64,000 nt of DNA from NCBI RefSeq assembly GCF_030546575.1, contig NZ_JAUOTN010000005.1:248001-312000 (forward strand), in the 5' to 3' direction. A program made the translations under genes and the position numbers. The DNA is from Pontibacter coccineus. GTDB taxonomy: Bacteria > Bacteroidota > Bacteroidia > Cytophagales > Hymenobacteraceae. The notes below the pieces were generated by a model. It saw nothing but the letters and a program-made list of their open reading frames with translations, had not been told where the DNA came from and did no database searches. Numbering within the stretch: the first letter of the stretch is position 1; each line of letters opens with the position of its first letter. Shown piece by piece: positions 52,597 to 60,742 of this stretch.

Positions 52597-53868
52597 ATGA
52601 AAACAACCTTTACCCTTATACTGCTGTTGAGCTGCTCCCTTGTTTTCGGGCAGAAAAAGTTTATGCCGGGTCGGTACGTGACGCACCAGGGGGACACCGT
52701 GCAAGTGCTCATCAACGACCAGAACTGGAAAAGAAGTCCCACCTACATCGAAGTGAAGCAGGACTTGTCCAGCACCAGCACACAGCGACTCGGCGTGGCA
52801 GACATCAAAGGATTCTCGCTTACCTTTGGTGACAGGTATGAAGTGCATGCCGTGGATAAGGAAAAGAGCGTGACGAAGATAGGCAGCACCTACATCTACG
52901 ACAGCCAGTCCAGCATGGTGCGGGACACCGTGTTTCTGCGCGTCCTGGTCAAAGGCAGGGTGAGTTTGTATACATTGAATGAACCGGATGCCCAGGAGCG
53001 CATCTACATGCAGAAAGACGGCGAACCTCCTGTTGAACTAGTGTACCGCTCCATTATGAAGCGATCAGCTGGCAAGTCAGGCCTGGTGAAACTGCCGGTT
53101 TACAGGGGAATGCTGACCGCTAAGATGACGGACTGCCAGGATTTGGCCAACAAGATAAGCAAGGTGGCCTTCAAGCCGTCGGCTCTGAAACGTCTGGTGC
53201 AGGACTACAACATGTGCGCCAGCGGCACCGAGGGAGACTATGTAGCCGCTGAAGAGAAGGTAAATTTCAGTGTTTATGCCTTAGGAGGCGTTTCATATAC
53301 CTCCCTGAACATCAATGGCCATCCGAGCAGGGCACTAAACGAACCCGAGTTCACAGGGATGGGCTATACCCTCGGCACTTCCTTTATCGCCACACTCCCC
53401 AGAAGCCATGGCAAATATGCCCTGATAGGAGAGTTGCTCTACAAAGCCTATCGAAATGAGGGAACCTTCAAACACGTGAACCCGCACACAGAGGAGGTTT
53501 ACACGGAATATACCACCACTTTTGACATGTCCCAGCTGGCGATCAACGTAATGGGACGTTACCGGCTTCTGGACAAAAGTATACGGCCGTACATAAGCCT
53601 GGGTGTTGGCAACAGCTTCATCATACATGATAATAGCCACCAGGAAGTATACTCTCCATCCTATCCAACAGGGAATCGCGAAGGAGGCAACCCAATGGCC
53701 AACGTCATGCGAAAGCATGAGCAGGTGTTGCTGCTAGGTATAGGAGGCGAGTGGAAACGAGTGCAGACAGAGGTGCGGCTTGAAAATGGAAATGGTTTCT
53801 CTGCTGCAAAGGGCGTGAAAACCGCCAATAATTCAGTGACCCTCCGACTAGGCTACAAAATAAAGTAA
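52597..53868 (+). CDS. Outer-membrane beta-barrel protein, function unknown
   Basis: A 423-residue exported protein with signal peptide MKTTFTLILLLSCSLVFGQK. The first half is a soluble region (YVTHQGDTVQVLINDQNWKR, then VELVYRSIMKRSAGKSGLVK). From about residue 215 the sequence alternates in the manner of an outer-membrane barrel of the porin OmpA-like/PorT type (YALGGVSYTSLNINGHPSRA, YRLLDKSIRPYISLGVGNSF) and ends NSVTLRLGYKIK with a terminal aromatic and Lys. Similar proteins are frequent in Bacteroidota and have no known role. Single gene with its own terminator. Confidence 0.8.
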   Translation: MKTTFTLILLLSCSLVFGQKKFMPGRYVTHQGDTVQVLINDQNWKRSPTYIEVKQDLSSTSTQRLGVADIKGFSLTFGDRYEVHAVDKEKSVTKIGSTYIYDSQSSMVRDTVFLRVLVKGRVSLYTLNEPDAQERIYMQKDGEPPVELVYRSIMKRSAGKSGLVKLPVYRGMLTAKMTDCQDLANKISKVAFKPSALKRLVQDYNMCASGTEGDYVAAEEKVNFSVYALGGVSYTSLNINGHPSRALNEPEFTGMGYTLGTSFIATLPRSHGKYALIGELLYKAYRNEGTFKHVNPHTEEVYTEYTTTFDMSQLAINVMGRYRLLDKSIRPYISLGVGNSFIIHDNSHQEVYSPSYPTGNREGGNPMANVMRKHEQVLLLGIGGEWKRVQTEVRLENGNGFSAAKGVKTANNSVTLRLGYKIK

Positions 53869-53886
53869 AACAGACATTGCTATACG

Positions 53887-53930
53887 CAAGAGAGGCTACC
53901 CGATTCCGTTGGGGTAGCCTCTCTTGTTTT
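53887..53930. terminator. Bidirectional terminator between convergent genes
   Basis: CAAGAGAGGCTACCC (53887-53901) pairs perfectly with GGGTAGCCTCTCTTG (53912-53926), followed by TTTT; it also lies 25 bases past the aminopeptidase stop codon on the other strand. Confidence 0.88.
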
Positions 53931-53950
53931 TCAAGCCGTGCAATTTACCA

Positions 53951-56533
53951 TTACTGCTTCACTAGTTTCTCCGCCCTGAACACATGGTCCGCAGCCTGCA
54001 GAATTTTGCCTTTCAGCTTGGGGTTGTAGTCCGGGTGCTCGGCCAGAAATGTGCGAATGGCGGCGGCGGCCGTCGGCGTCTGGTAATACCCAAGCGTGGA
54101 TTGCAGCCAGTTGGTAGGGAAGAAGATGTCGCCGGTCAGTTGAATTTCTTCCACCAGTTCCAGGCTCTCACGCAGGTATTTCTCTGACGAGGCTGCCCGC
54201 AGTGGGTGGTGCAGGTAGGAGAGGGCAGAACCCACCCAGGCTTCCTTGTCACGGTTGCCGCGATCTTTGAGCGTGGCAAAAAAGGCGTCACGCACCTGTT
54301 CGTTTCCTGACAGGGCCGGCATCAAGTACTGCAGACGTTTTTGACGGTCCGGGTTTTTGAGGCGTGCCAGTTGTTGGCGCAGTATACCTTCCGAATCAGC
54401 GTAGTCACGCACAGCCAGCGACAGGGCCAGGGGGGTATAGTCCTCTTCGGTGAGGGTGACGCCTGTTGGTGCTTTCTGAGTCTGCCATACCTGGTGTAAA
54501 CGATCCTGCGCCTCACGAGTCATGGCTATGTTTTGGTAAGCTTTGAAGAGCAATTTTTTGGCATTCCCGGATTGCTGTTTCTCCATGGCCCCCCACAAAA
54601 TTTTCTCATAGGCAGGGGCTAATTTCGCTCTTTGCTCCGGACTGGTGAATTTCCAGAAGGTGTCGCTCAGGTAACCTGTTAATAGCTTCAGATTCAACTC
54701 GTCCTGCTCGTTAGCTGATTGCGGGAGCGCAATATGCTGCAGGATATCGGGCGTGATGTCCACTCCGTTGAGCATATTCTCATACAAATTGATGTAGGAT
54801 GAAGCTCGCATCACGGGATTCTGTAGTCTATTGAGGTAGCTAAGGCCACGCGCATCGATTGGGAAAGTACCGTAGCCCTGCCCGGAGGAGTTGAACAACA
54901 CATAGAGCGGCCATTCTTTACCAATCACCTCCTGGAATTCAATGGAGGGACGGTCCATGTTTACCGTATATTCCTCGACGCGGTCATCGTACACCAGGGC
55001 AACTTCAAAAAGCTGCGGCCACAGTCGTTCCGATCCGTCCTCGCCTTTTTGGGAGATAGAAAAAACGTTGATTTTCCCATCTTCCACATCCAGCTTACTG
55101 TCGAACACCGGACGGCCCGGTTCATTCACCCATACCTGGTTCCAGGCCTGCAGGTCTACTGGCGTGCGGGCATCCAGAATCTCAATCAGTTGTGGCCAGG
55201 TGGCGTTGCTGTTGGCATAGGTTTTCAGGTATACCTGCAGCCCTTCCTGAAACGCTTTTTCGCCCATCAGCCGCTCCAGCTGCCGCATCATAATGGGGGC
55301 CTTGTGGTAGATGATGTGCCCGTAGAGCGAGCCGGCATCCTGCAGATTAGCCAGGTCCTGACGGATCGGGTTGGCGCCTGCCGTACGGTCTACACTGTAG
55401 GCCGCGGGAAAGTGGTCGATCAGGAATTTGAGGTCGTAATTGCTGTCCTTTACCGTCGTTTTGGAGATTTTATCGGCCATGAAGTTGGCAAACACCTCTT
55501 TCATCCACACGTCGTTGAACCAGCGCATTGTTACCAGGTCGCCGAACCACATGTGCGCCGTTTCGTGCGCGATCAGGTTAGAACGTGCCACCAGCTGGTC
55601 TTTAGTCGCGCCTTCGTCCAGGAACAGGGTAGAGGCCTTGTAGTCGATTGCCCCCACGTGCTCCATACCGCCATACTGGAAATCAGGTATAGCCACAAAG
55701 TCGAATTTCTGGAAAGGGTAGGGAATCCGGGTGTAGTCCTCCATAAAGTCGAGCGCATCACGGTGAATGCTGAAGATCGGGGCAACACTCTTCAGCTTGT
55801 CCGGATCGGTTTCGCGGTGGAGGAAATGCATGGTACGGCCGCGATCTTCGTTCGTGATCCTTCTAAAATCGCCTGCCGCAAAAGAGAAGAGGTAGGTCGG
55901 AATGGTATCGGAAGGCAGGTAGGTATAGGTCTTGGTCGCGCCGGTCAGTACCGAGTCCTGCAATGGGGCATTGGCCAGGGCTTTCCAGTCCTTCGGCAGC
56001 GTTAGTGAGAGGGTGAACACCGCTTTCAGGTCCGGCTGATCGAAGCAGGGGAACACGGTACGGGCCCGGTCCGGCACAAGCAAGGTATAGAGGTAATCCT
56101 CGTTGCGGTTGAGCGAGAGGTTGCCGGCCGTAAAGCCAAGCTGCACTTGGTTATGGCCTTCTTTCAGGTAGCGCGGCTCGATGACGATGTGCTCGTTCCG
56201 GAACACAATCGGGATCTGTTTCCCATTCACCCGAACGGCATGCAATTGATCCTGCTGCTCTTTAAAATCGATCTGCAGCGCCTGCTCCTTGTTGAGCAGG
56301 TGAAACGAAATGACTTCGGAAGCAGGTATAGACGCGTCCTTAGCGGCAGGGATTTGCAGCTTGATATCATACTGCACATTGCGCAAGGTCTGTTTGCGGT
56401 ACTCCGCCAGTTCGCGCGACACACCCGTCTCGACAGGTAAGGTATAGGCGCTGGTGGCAGGGGTTTTGCTGCAAGCTCCAAGCAGCAGGAGCGACAGGGC
56501 TGCGGCGCTCAAGGTATAGTTAAAGTTGTTCAT
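53951..56533 (-). CDS. M1 family aminopeptidase (lipoprotein)
   Basis: An 860-residue gluzincin aminopeptidase, predicted to be a periplasmic or surface lipoprotein (MNNFNYTLSAAALSLLLLGA then CSKTP; start at 56533). The zinc motif is HETAHMWFGDLVTMRWF, with the third ligand Glu in DVWMKEVFANFMADK, HExxH near residue 320. The exopeptidase motif GAMEN reads GGMEH in FQYGGMEHVGAIDYK, and the catalytic Tyr lies in SLYGHIIYHKAPIMM. A long helical C-terminal domain follows, as in PepN/ERAP-type enzymes. Single gene; upstream lies composite repeat copy C. Confidence 0.93.
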   Translation of the reverse strand: MNNFNYTLSAAALSLLLLGACSKTPATSAYTLPVETGVSRELAEYRKQTLRNVQYDIKLQIPAAKDASIPASEVISFHLLNKEQALQIDFKEQQDQLHAVRVNGKQIPIVFRNEHIVIEPRYLKEGHNQVQLGFTAGNLSLNRNEDYLYTLLVPDRARTVFPCFDQPDLKAVFTLSLTLPKDWKALANAPLQDSVLTGATKTYTYLPSDTIPTYLFSFAAGDFRRITNEDRGRTMHFLHRETDPDKLKSVAPIFSIHRDALDFMEDYTRIPYPFQKFDFVAIPDFQYGGMEHVGAIDYKASTLFLDEGATKDQLVARSNLIAHETAHMWFGDLVTMRWFNDVWMKEVFANFMADKISKTTVKDSNYDLKFLIDHFPAAYSVDRTAGANPIRQDLANLQDAGSLYGHIIYHKAPIMMRQLERLMGEKAFQEGLQVYLKTYANSNATWPQLIEILDARTPVDLQAWNQVWVNEPGRPVFDSKLDVEDGKINVFSISQKGEDGSERLWPQLFEVALVYDDRVEEYTVNMDRPSIEFQEVIGKEWPLYVLFNSSGQGYGTFPIDARGLSYLNRLQNPVMRASSYINLYENMLNGVDITPDILQHIALPQSANEQDELNLKLLTGYLSDTFWKFTSPEQRAKLAPAYEKILWGAMEKQQSGNAKKLLFKAYQNIAMTREAQDRLHQVWQTQKAPTGVTLTEEDYTPLALSLAVRDYADSEGILRQQLARLKNPDRQKRLQYLMPALSGNEQVRDAFFATLKDRGNRDKEAWVGSALSYLHHPLRAASSEKYLRESLELVEEIQLTGDIFFPTNWLQSTLGYYQTPTAAAAIRTFLAEHPDYNPKLKGKILQAADHVFRAEKLVKQ

Positions 56534-56916
56534 TTGCTCTGAGTGTATGCTGTAAATATAGTGGGAAAGGTGAAATGATACCCACCCTGACACTCAGAAT
56601 CAGGATTTTCAATGAAGGTGGTCATCCTATTGCCTTATTGTCTGAATCAGGATTTTCAGGATTTAAGGATTTTCAGGATGCTCGTGCACGATTGACATCC
56701 CCCTGTCTGATTCTTTATCGAGGACCCTAACCAAGGGGGATTTTCTATAGCTACCAAATCAAAGGTGTAGTAGTTACAGCAGATTTTTTGCTAAACCGGG
56801 TCCAACCACCCCTACCCTCTAATCTAAGGGAAGGTTAACCTAAGCTGTCATCTCGACGATAGGAGATATCTCGATTCTTTCAAAATTTTCACGCTCATTC
56901 GGATTTCTCTCGAAAA

Positions 56917-56933
56917 GAGGGCGCCTACCCCCA
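56917..56933 (-). repeat. 17-base G-rich unit, one mismatch, minus orientation
   Basis: GAGGGCGCCTACCCCCA differs from the inverse of TGGGGGTAGGGGCCCTC by one base. Confidence 0.65.
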
Positions 56934-57093
56934 GGCGGGGAATCTGTGACTATCAATCCAAAGGTAAAAGTGCCATAGCTACCGTTATACACCCCGACAG
57001 GTATAGCAAGACTAACTTGCCCCGGAGTCTACGAAGTGAATCACGCTAGCCAAGTGCACCATTTGGCGCTCCACTGTTCGAGCGTTCAGTGAG

Positions 57094-57110
57094 TGGGGGT
57101 AGGGGCCCTC
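57094..57110 (+). repeat. 17-base G-rich unit TGGGGGTAGGGGCCCTC
   Basis: An exact copy inserted within the GCTCCAAACTCGCTGAACGC part of the composite repeat: copy A has that segment uninterrupted. Confidence 0.8.
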
Positions 57111-57140
57111 GATTTGGAGCGTCTTGATTTTTTTGCTTAC

Positions 57141-57157
57141 TGGGGGTAGGGGCCCTC
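57141..57157 (+). repeat. 17-base G-rich unit TGGGGGTAGGGGCCCTC
   Basis: An exact copy in the hairpin region of composite repeat C, only 30 bases from the previous copy and in the same orientation although the host repeat is reversed. Confidence 0.8.
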
Positions 57158-57454
57158 TTTCTCTTCATCAAGGAAAAAAGTACGGCCCGCCCGGCCAGGG
57201 CAAGCTACAAAGCAATGCAGGCTGCTATACCTGCAACAACCCCTACTACGTTAGCTACAAACTGGCTGTATGCAAAACCACAGGTTGCGCTTCGCTAAAC
57301 TTGCGGTATGTTGGGCTTCAATGAAATCATTTATACCTAAACCTGGAGGCTATACCCTGTGCCCGGGCCAGAGGCCCCACAATAACCTTCAAGAGCGTGG
57401 ACGCTCGCGCCATGGCGCACCATCAAGCCAGCTGGAAGCACTACTCACCACAAA

Positions 57455-57485
57455 AGCAAAAGCCGCGAATATCACGGCTTTTGCT
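57455..57485 (-). terminator. Terminator after the catalase gene
   Basis: AGCAAAAGCCG (57455-57465) pairs with CGGCTTTTGCT (57475-57485), about 35 bases past the minus-strand stop codon. Confidence 0.75.
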
Positions 57486-57519
57486 CCAAACAAACAATCA
57501 ATAACAAACATCCAAATGC

Positions 57520-59715
57520 TTAAGCTGGTGTCATAGTTTTTTCGCGGTCCCAGTGGCGGTGCTTCTTGATGGCCTCCACAAACTTAGTGGCAAACTCACC
57601 GGCATCAGCGTTGGCTCCGGCCGTGATCACACCGGTGTGGGAAACTACTTTGCCTGACTCCTTGTCAGCGAAATTCACGCCTACCACAAATGCTCTCTCA
57701 AATAGATTGATGCCGAAACCGGAAGTGGCAATCGGCTTGCAGTGTTTGAAGGCCTCGGCGACAAAGTGCAGGGCATCACCCATACCCATCATTTTGCGCA
57801 CACTCTTCTCTCCGTCCGGAATGTAGACGGCGTCGAACATGACAGATCCCGTCGTCACATGGCTCATATCCACCTCTAGTTCCTGACCAGTGCTGGAGAT
57901 GCGCTTGCCCTGCACCTTCGACACGATCTTGGCATGAACGCCGGCAGCCTCCAGGGCTTCCTTCACTTGCATCGCCTCGTTGTAGTCGAAGCCATCTTCT
58001 ATCAGGATGGCGACTCTGCGGGATTTGGAACCCTCTACCTTGTCTTTATCCATGCTGATGCTCGGCGATTCTGTCACAGACTTGCCTTGGCTGATTTTCT
58101 GCGAGGCGGCGTCTTTTACAAAGTTTCCGGTCGGCTCCGAATCCTGGTCTATTGGCATTTTAATACCTATACCTGCGGCCACCAGGGCAGCAAACTGCGG
58201 ATCTACTCTATAGAAATTCGCCACTTGCCTTTCACGTATCGCTTTGATGTTCACCTTACCTAATTCAAAGTGTGCAGCCGATACCAGATGATCTTTTTCT
58301 GCCTCCGTAAGGGAGTTCCAGAACATGGTGGGCTGGCTGTAGTGGTCGTTGAAGCTTTCGCTGCGGGCGCGTATCTTGTGGCCTTCCACCTTCTCCATGT
58401 GGTGCACATAGCCGCCCATGTTCTCCGGGGCCATCATCGGGCAGCCGTTGCCAATCGAGTTAGGCCAGTAGTTGGCCTTGCCCTTGCCAATGGTCATCTT
58501 CATAAAACCCGCCCCGTGGTGGTTGTGAACCGGAGCCAGCGGCCTGTTGATCGGCACTTCGGTGAAGTTGATACTACTAAAACGGTTGATCTGCGTGTCG
58601 AGGTAAGAGAAGAGGCGGCCCTGCAGCAGCGGGTCGTTGGTCACGTCAATGCCCGGCACCAGGTTACCCGGGTGAAACGCCACCTGCTCGGTTTCTGCAA
58701 AGAAGTTGTCCGGGTTGCGGTTGAGCACCATCTTGCCAACCGGGCGGAGCGGAACCAGTTCTTCCGGGATGATTTTGGTGGCATCCAGCAGGTCAAAGTC
58801 ATATTTGAATTCATCTTCTTCCGGCACCAGCTGAACCGACAGTTCATACTCCGGATAGTCGCCCATTTCGATGGCTTCCCACAGGTCGCGTCGATGCCAG
58901 TCAGGGTCTTTACCCGCCAGTTTCTGCGCCTCGTCCCATACCAGCGAATGCGCCCCCAGCATGGCGCGCCAGTGCAGTTTCACAAAAGTCGATTTACCAG
59001 CCTCATTAATGAAGCGGAAAGTGTGCACCCCGAAGCCGTCCATCATCCGGAAACTACGCGGAATAGCCCGGTCCGACAGCAGCCACATGATCATGTGGGT
59101 AGACTCAGGCATCAGGGATATGAAGTCCCAGAAGGTGTCGTGGGCGGCGGAGGCCTGCGGCATTTCGTTGTCCGGCTCAGGCTTCACGGCGTGCACCAGG
59201 TCGGGGAATTTGATGCCGTCCTGGATAAAGAAAACAGGTATGTTGTTGGCCACCAAGTCATAGTTGCCTTCTTCGGTGTAGAATTTCGTGGCAAAACCTC
59301 GTGCATCGCGCACCGAATCGGCAGATCCCCGTGAGCCCGCCACTGTGGAGAAACGCACGAACACAGGCGTCTTCGTGTTCGGGTCGGTCAGGAATTTGGC
59401 TTTGGTGAATTCCTTCAGCGAGCTGTCGTAGGGCTGGAAGTAACCGTGTGCGCCCGAACCACGGGCATGCACCACCCGCTCCGGTATGGACTCGTGGTCC
59501 AGGTGGGTCATTTTTTCGCGGAAGTGAAAGTCCTCCATCAGCGTTGGCCCGCGTTGTCCCGCTTTGAGCGAGTCGTCGGTATGGTTGACCCTCAGGCCCT
59601 GATCTGTGGTCATGTATTGGTCCTCACCGTCTGACCGAAAGTGCTTTAGTTGTTTGTTTTTGCTGTTTTCATCGACGCTTGTGGGCTTGGCTTTGTTGTT
59701 GTCTTTCTCTTCCAT
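57520..59715 (-). CDS. katE: Catalase HPII (large-subunit, clade 2)
   Basis: Haem catalase that splits hydrogen peroxide. The 731 residues include an extended N-terminus, the catalytic His in RVVHARGSGAHGYFQ (His83), the Asn in VANNIPVFFIQDGIKFPD, the haem-ligand Tyr in GRLFSYLDTQINRFS, and an added C-terminal flavodoxin/DJ-1-like domain (SRRVAILIEDGFDYNEAMQV, about 565-715), the mark of large-subunit catalases. It has no signal peptide. It is a single gene with its own terminator; no OxyR gene is adjacent. Confidence 0.96.
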   Translation of the reverse strand: MEEKDNNKAKPTSVDENSKNKQLKHFRSDGEDQYMTTDQGLRVNHTDDSLKAGQRGPTLMEDFHFREKMTHLDHESIPERVVHARGSGAHGYFQPYDSSLKEFTKAKFLTDPNTKTPVFVRFSTVAGSRGSADSVRDARGFATKFYTEEGNYDLVANNIPVFFIQDGIKFPDLVHAVKPEPDNEMPQASAAHDTFWDFISLMPESTHMIMWLLSDRAIPRSFRMMDGFGVHTFRFINEAGKSTFVKLHWRAMLGAHSLVWDEAQKLAGKDPDWHRRDLWEAIEMGDYPEYELSVQLVPEEDEFKYDFDLLDATKIIPEELVPLRPVGKMVLNRNPDNFFAETEQVAFHPGNLVPGIDVTNDPLLQGRLFSYLDTQINRFSSINFTEVPINRPLAPVHNHHGAGFMKMTIGKGKANYWPNSIGNGCPMMAPENMGGYVHHMEKVEGHKIRARSESFNDHYSQPTMFWNSLTEAEKDHLVSAAHFELGKVNIKAIRERQVANFYRVDPQFAALVAAGIGIKMPIDQDSEPTGNFVKDAASQKISQGKSVTESPSISMDKDKVEGSKSRRVAILIEDGFDYNEAMQVKEALEAAGVHAKIVSKVQGKRISSTGQELEVDMSHVTTGSVMFDAVYIPDGEKSVRKMMGMGDALHFVAEAFKHCKPIATSGFGINLFERAFVVGVNFADKESGKVVSHTGVITAGANADAGEFATKFVEAIKKHRHWDREKTMTPA

Positions 59716-59971
59716 GGTTTAGTTTGTTTTTGGATGTAGGTGAGGTATACCTTTTTTGAAATCTGTGCGGAATTCTCTCCAACAATACGGGCCAGCATTT
59801 TAAGTGGTTAACAAAAAGTGAAACTTTACAAGATTAAAATGGAATTAAAATAAGACTTTAGGTATAGCCAAAGCAGGTATACCTGTGCTGTTTTTGGATA
59901 AAACACAGGTATAGCGCAAACATAATTAGGAGTATTCTGATTAAATGAAGAATTTCTTAATGCCCGTATTA
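59716..59971. other. Intergenic region with a cluster of AGGTATA heptamers
   Basis: Within about 180 bases, six AGGTATA/TATACCT sequences occur, including the full palindromes AGGTATACCT near 59742 and 59876. The region upstream of katE probably contains its promoter. No gene was seen. Confidence 0.5.
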
Positions 59972-60523
59972 CTACAGACTAAACTCTTTACGGCCAAAGC
60001 TGTATTCGTCTTCCTTTAGGTAATAATCCCCGCATTTCTGCAGAATCGTCAGGTTGTCAATCGTGATTTCCCAGTTGAAGTTATAGTTGAAAAGAAAGGT
60101 AAGGACAGGTCCCAAGACATCAGGGGAGGTATCGCCGAGGGCAAGCGAAATATGAGGGAGCCACATGTTGGGGTTGTAGTAAACGCCCATTTCGCTGCTC
60201 ATCTCAGAAATGTCGCGGTGCAGGCGGGCATGCAATTGGTTGAGTGGGGAGGTACGCAGCACTGGTATGTAAATGACCGGTTTCTCACCCGGAAACACGC
60301 CCAGGCCTGTAGTGCGGATTGTAAACGGCTCGGTCTCACGGCTGGTTTCCTGCAGGTATTGCTGGAGCTCTTCCATATCCGGGATTTCAGCCGTCAGCAG
60401 GGTCAGGTGCGGGTAGGGCGTCATCTTCACCTCGTTGAGTCCGAATTGGGAGTCGAGTAACTCGGTCAGTTCGGTCACACGTGCAGAATGGGAAGGGTCG
60501 AGCAGGGATGTAACTGCGATCAT
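59972..60523 (-). CDS. 2'-5' RNA ligase family protein (2H phosphoesterase)
   Basis: A 183-residue soluble protein with the two HxT/S motifs of the 2H phosphoesterase superfamily: YPHLTLLTAEIPD (about residue 39) and LPHISLALGDTSPDV (about residue 124). Such enzymes act on 2',5'- or cyclic phosphodiester bonds, often in RNA or ADP-ribose derivatives. The physiological substrate is unknown. It is divergent from the ABC-F gene. Confidence 0.88.
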   Translation of the reverse strand: MIAVTSLLDPSHSARVTELTELLDSQFGLNEVKMTPYPHLTLLTAEIPDMEELQQYLQETSRETEPFTIRTTGLGVFPGEKPVIYIPVLRTSPLNQLHARLHRDISEMSSEMGVYYNPNMWLPHISLALGDTSPDVLGPVLTFLFNYNFNWEITIDNLTILQKCGDYYLKEDEYSFGRKEFSL

Positions 60524-60714
60524 AAAAGGTTATTTTTTATTGCTGTTCTCAACGTCTCGCACACACATTTCTCAAAAGCATAAAGCTATAGAACGAGGCA
60601 CATGTGATAATGTTTGCCTGTCCAGGGCTTTTAGCGGCGGGCAACGTCTTATTCTACGTATGAGGCGACTTTTGGTCTGTGGGCCTTTAAGCTGGGGATG
60701 TTTCCCAAAATAAG

Positions 60715-60722
60715 TACCTTTG
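60715..60722 (+). promoter_or_regulatory. Putative -7 box (TACCTTTG)
   Basis: TACCTTTG matches TAnnTTTG, 21 bases before the ABC-F start codon, implying a short leader. No TTTG element at the usual distance is evident. Confidence 0.45.
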
Positions 60723-60742
60723 TAGCTCAGCTTTCCGAATCT

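Larger units (their letters stand above)
56640..57413 (-). repeat. Composite interspersed repeat, copy C (inverted)
   Basis: Reverse-oriented relative to copies A and B. It starts with AGGATTTTCAGGAT units (56650-56682) and GTGCACGATTGACATCC, then GGTCCAACCACCCCTACCC (56799-56817), a TGTCATCTCGACGATAGG segment (56839-56856), CCCCCAGGCGGGGAAT, and at 56992-57215 the CGCCTGTGCGG module in reverse with two 17-base G-rich units inside. 57364-57413 is a half copy of the REP-like element. No gene was seen. Confidence 0.78.

Noticed and set aside
25786-57413. CRISPR array or integron-like array
   Set aside because: The repeats are few, irregularly spaced, differ in length and lack cas genes or an integrase.
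57270-57536. Open frame next to katE
   Set aside because: It covers the REP-like half copy and the katE terminator; no protein-like composition.
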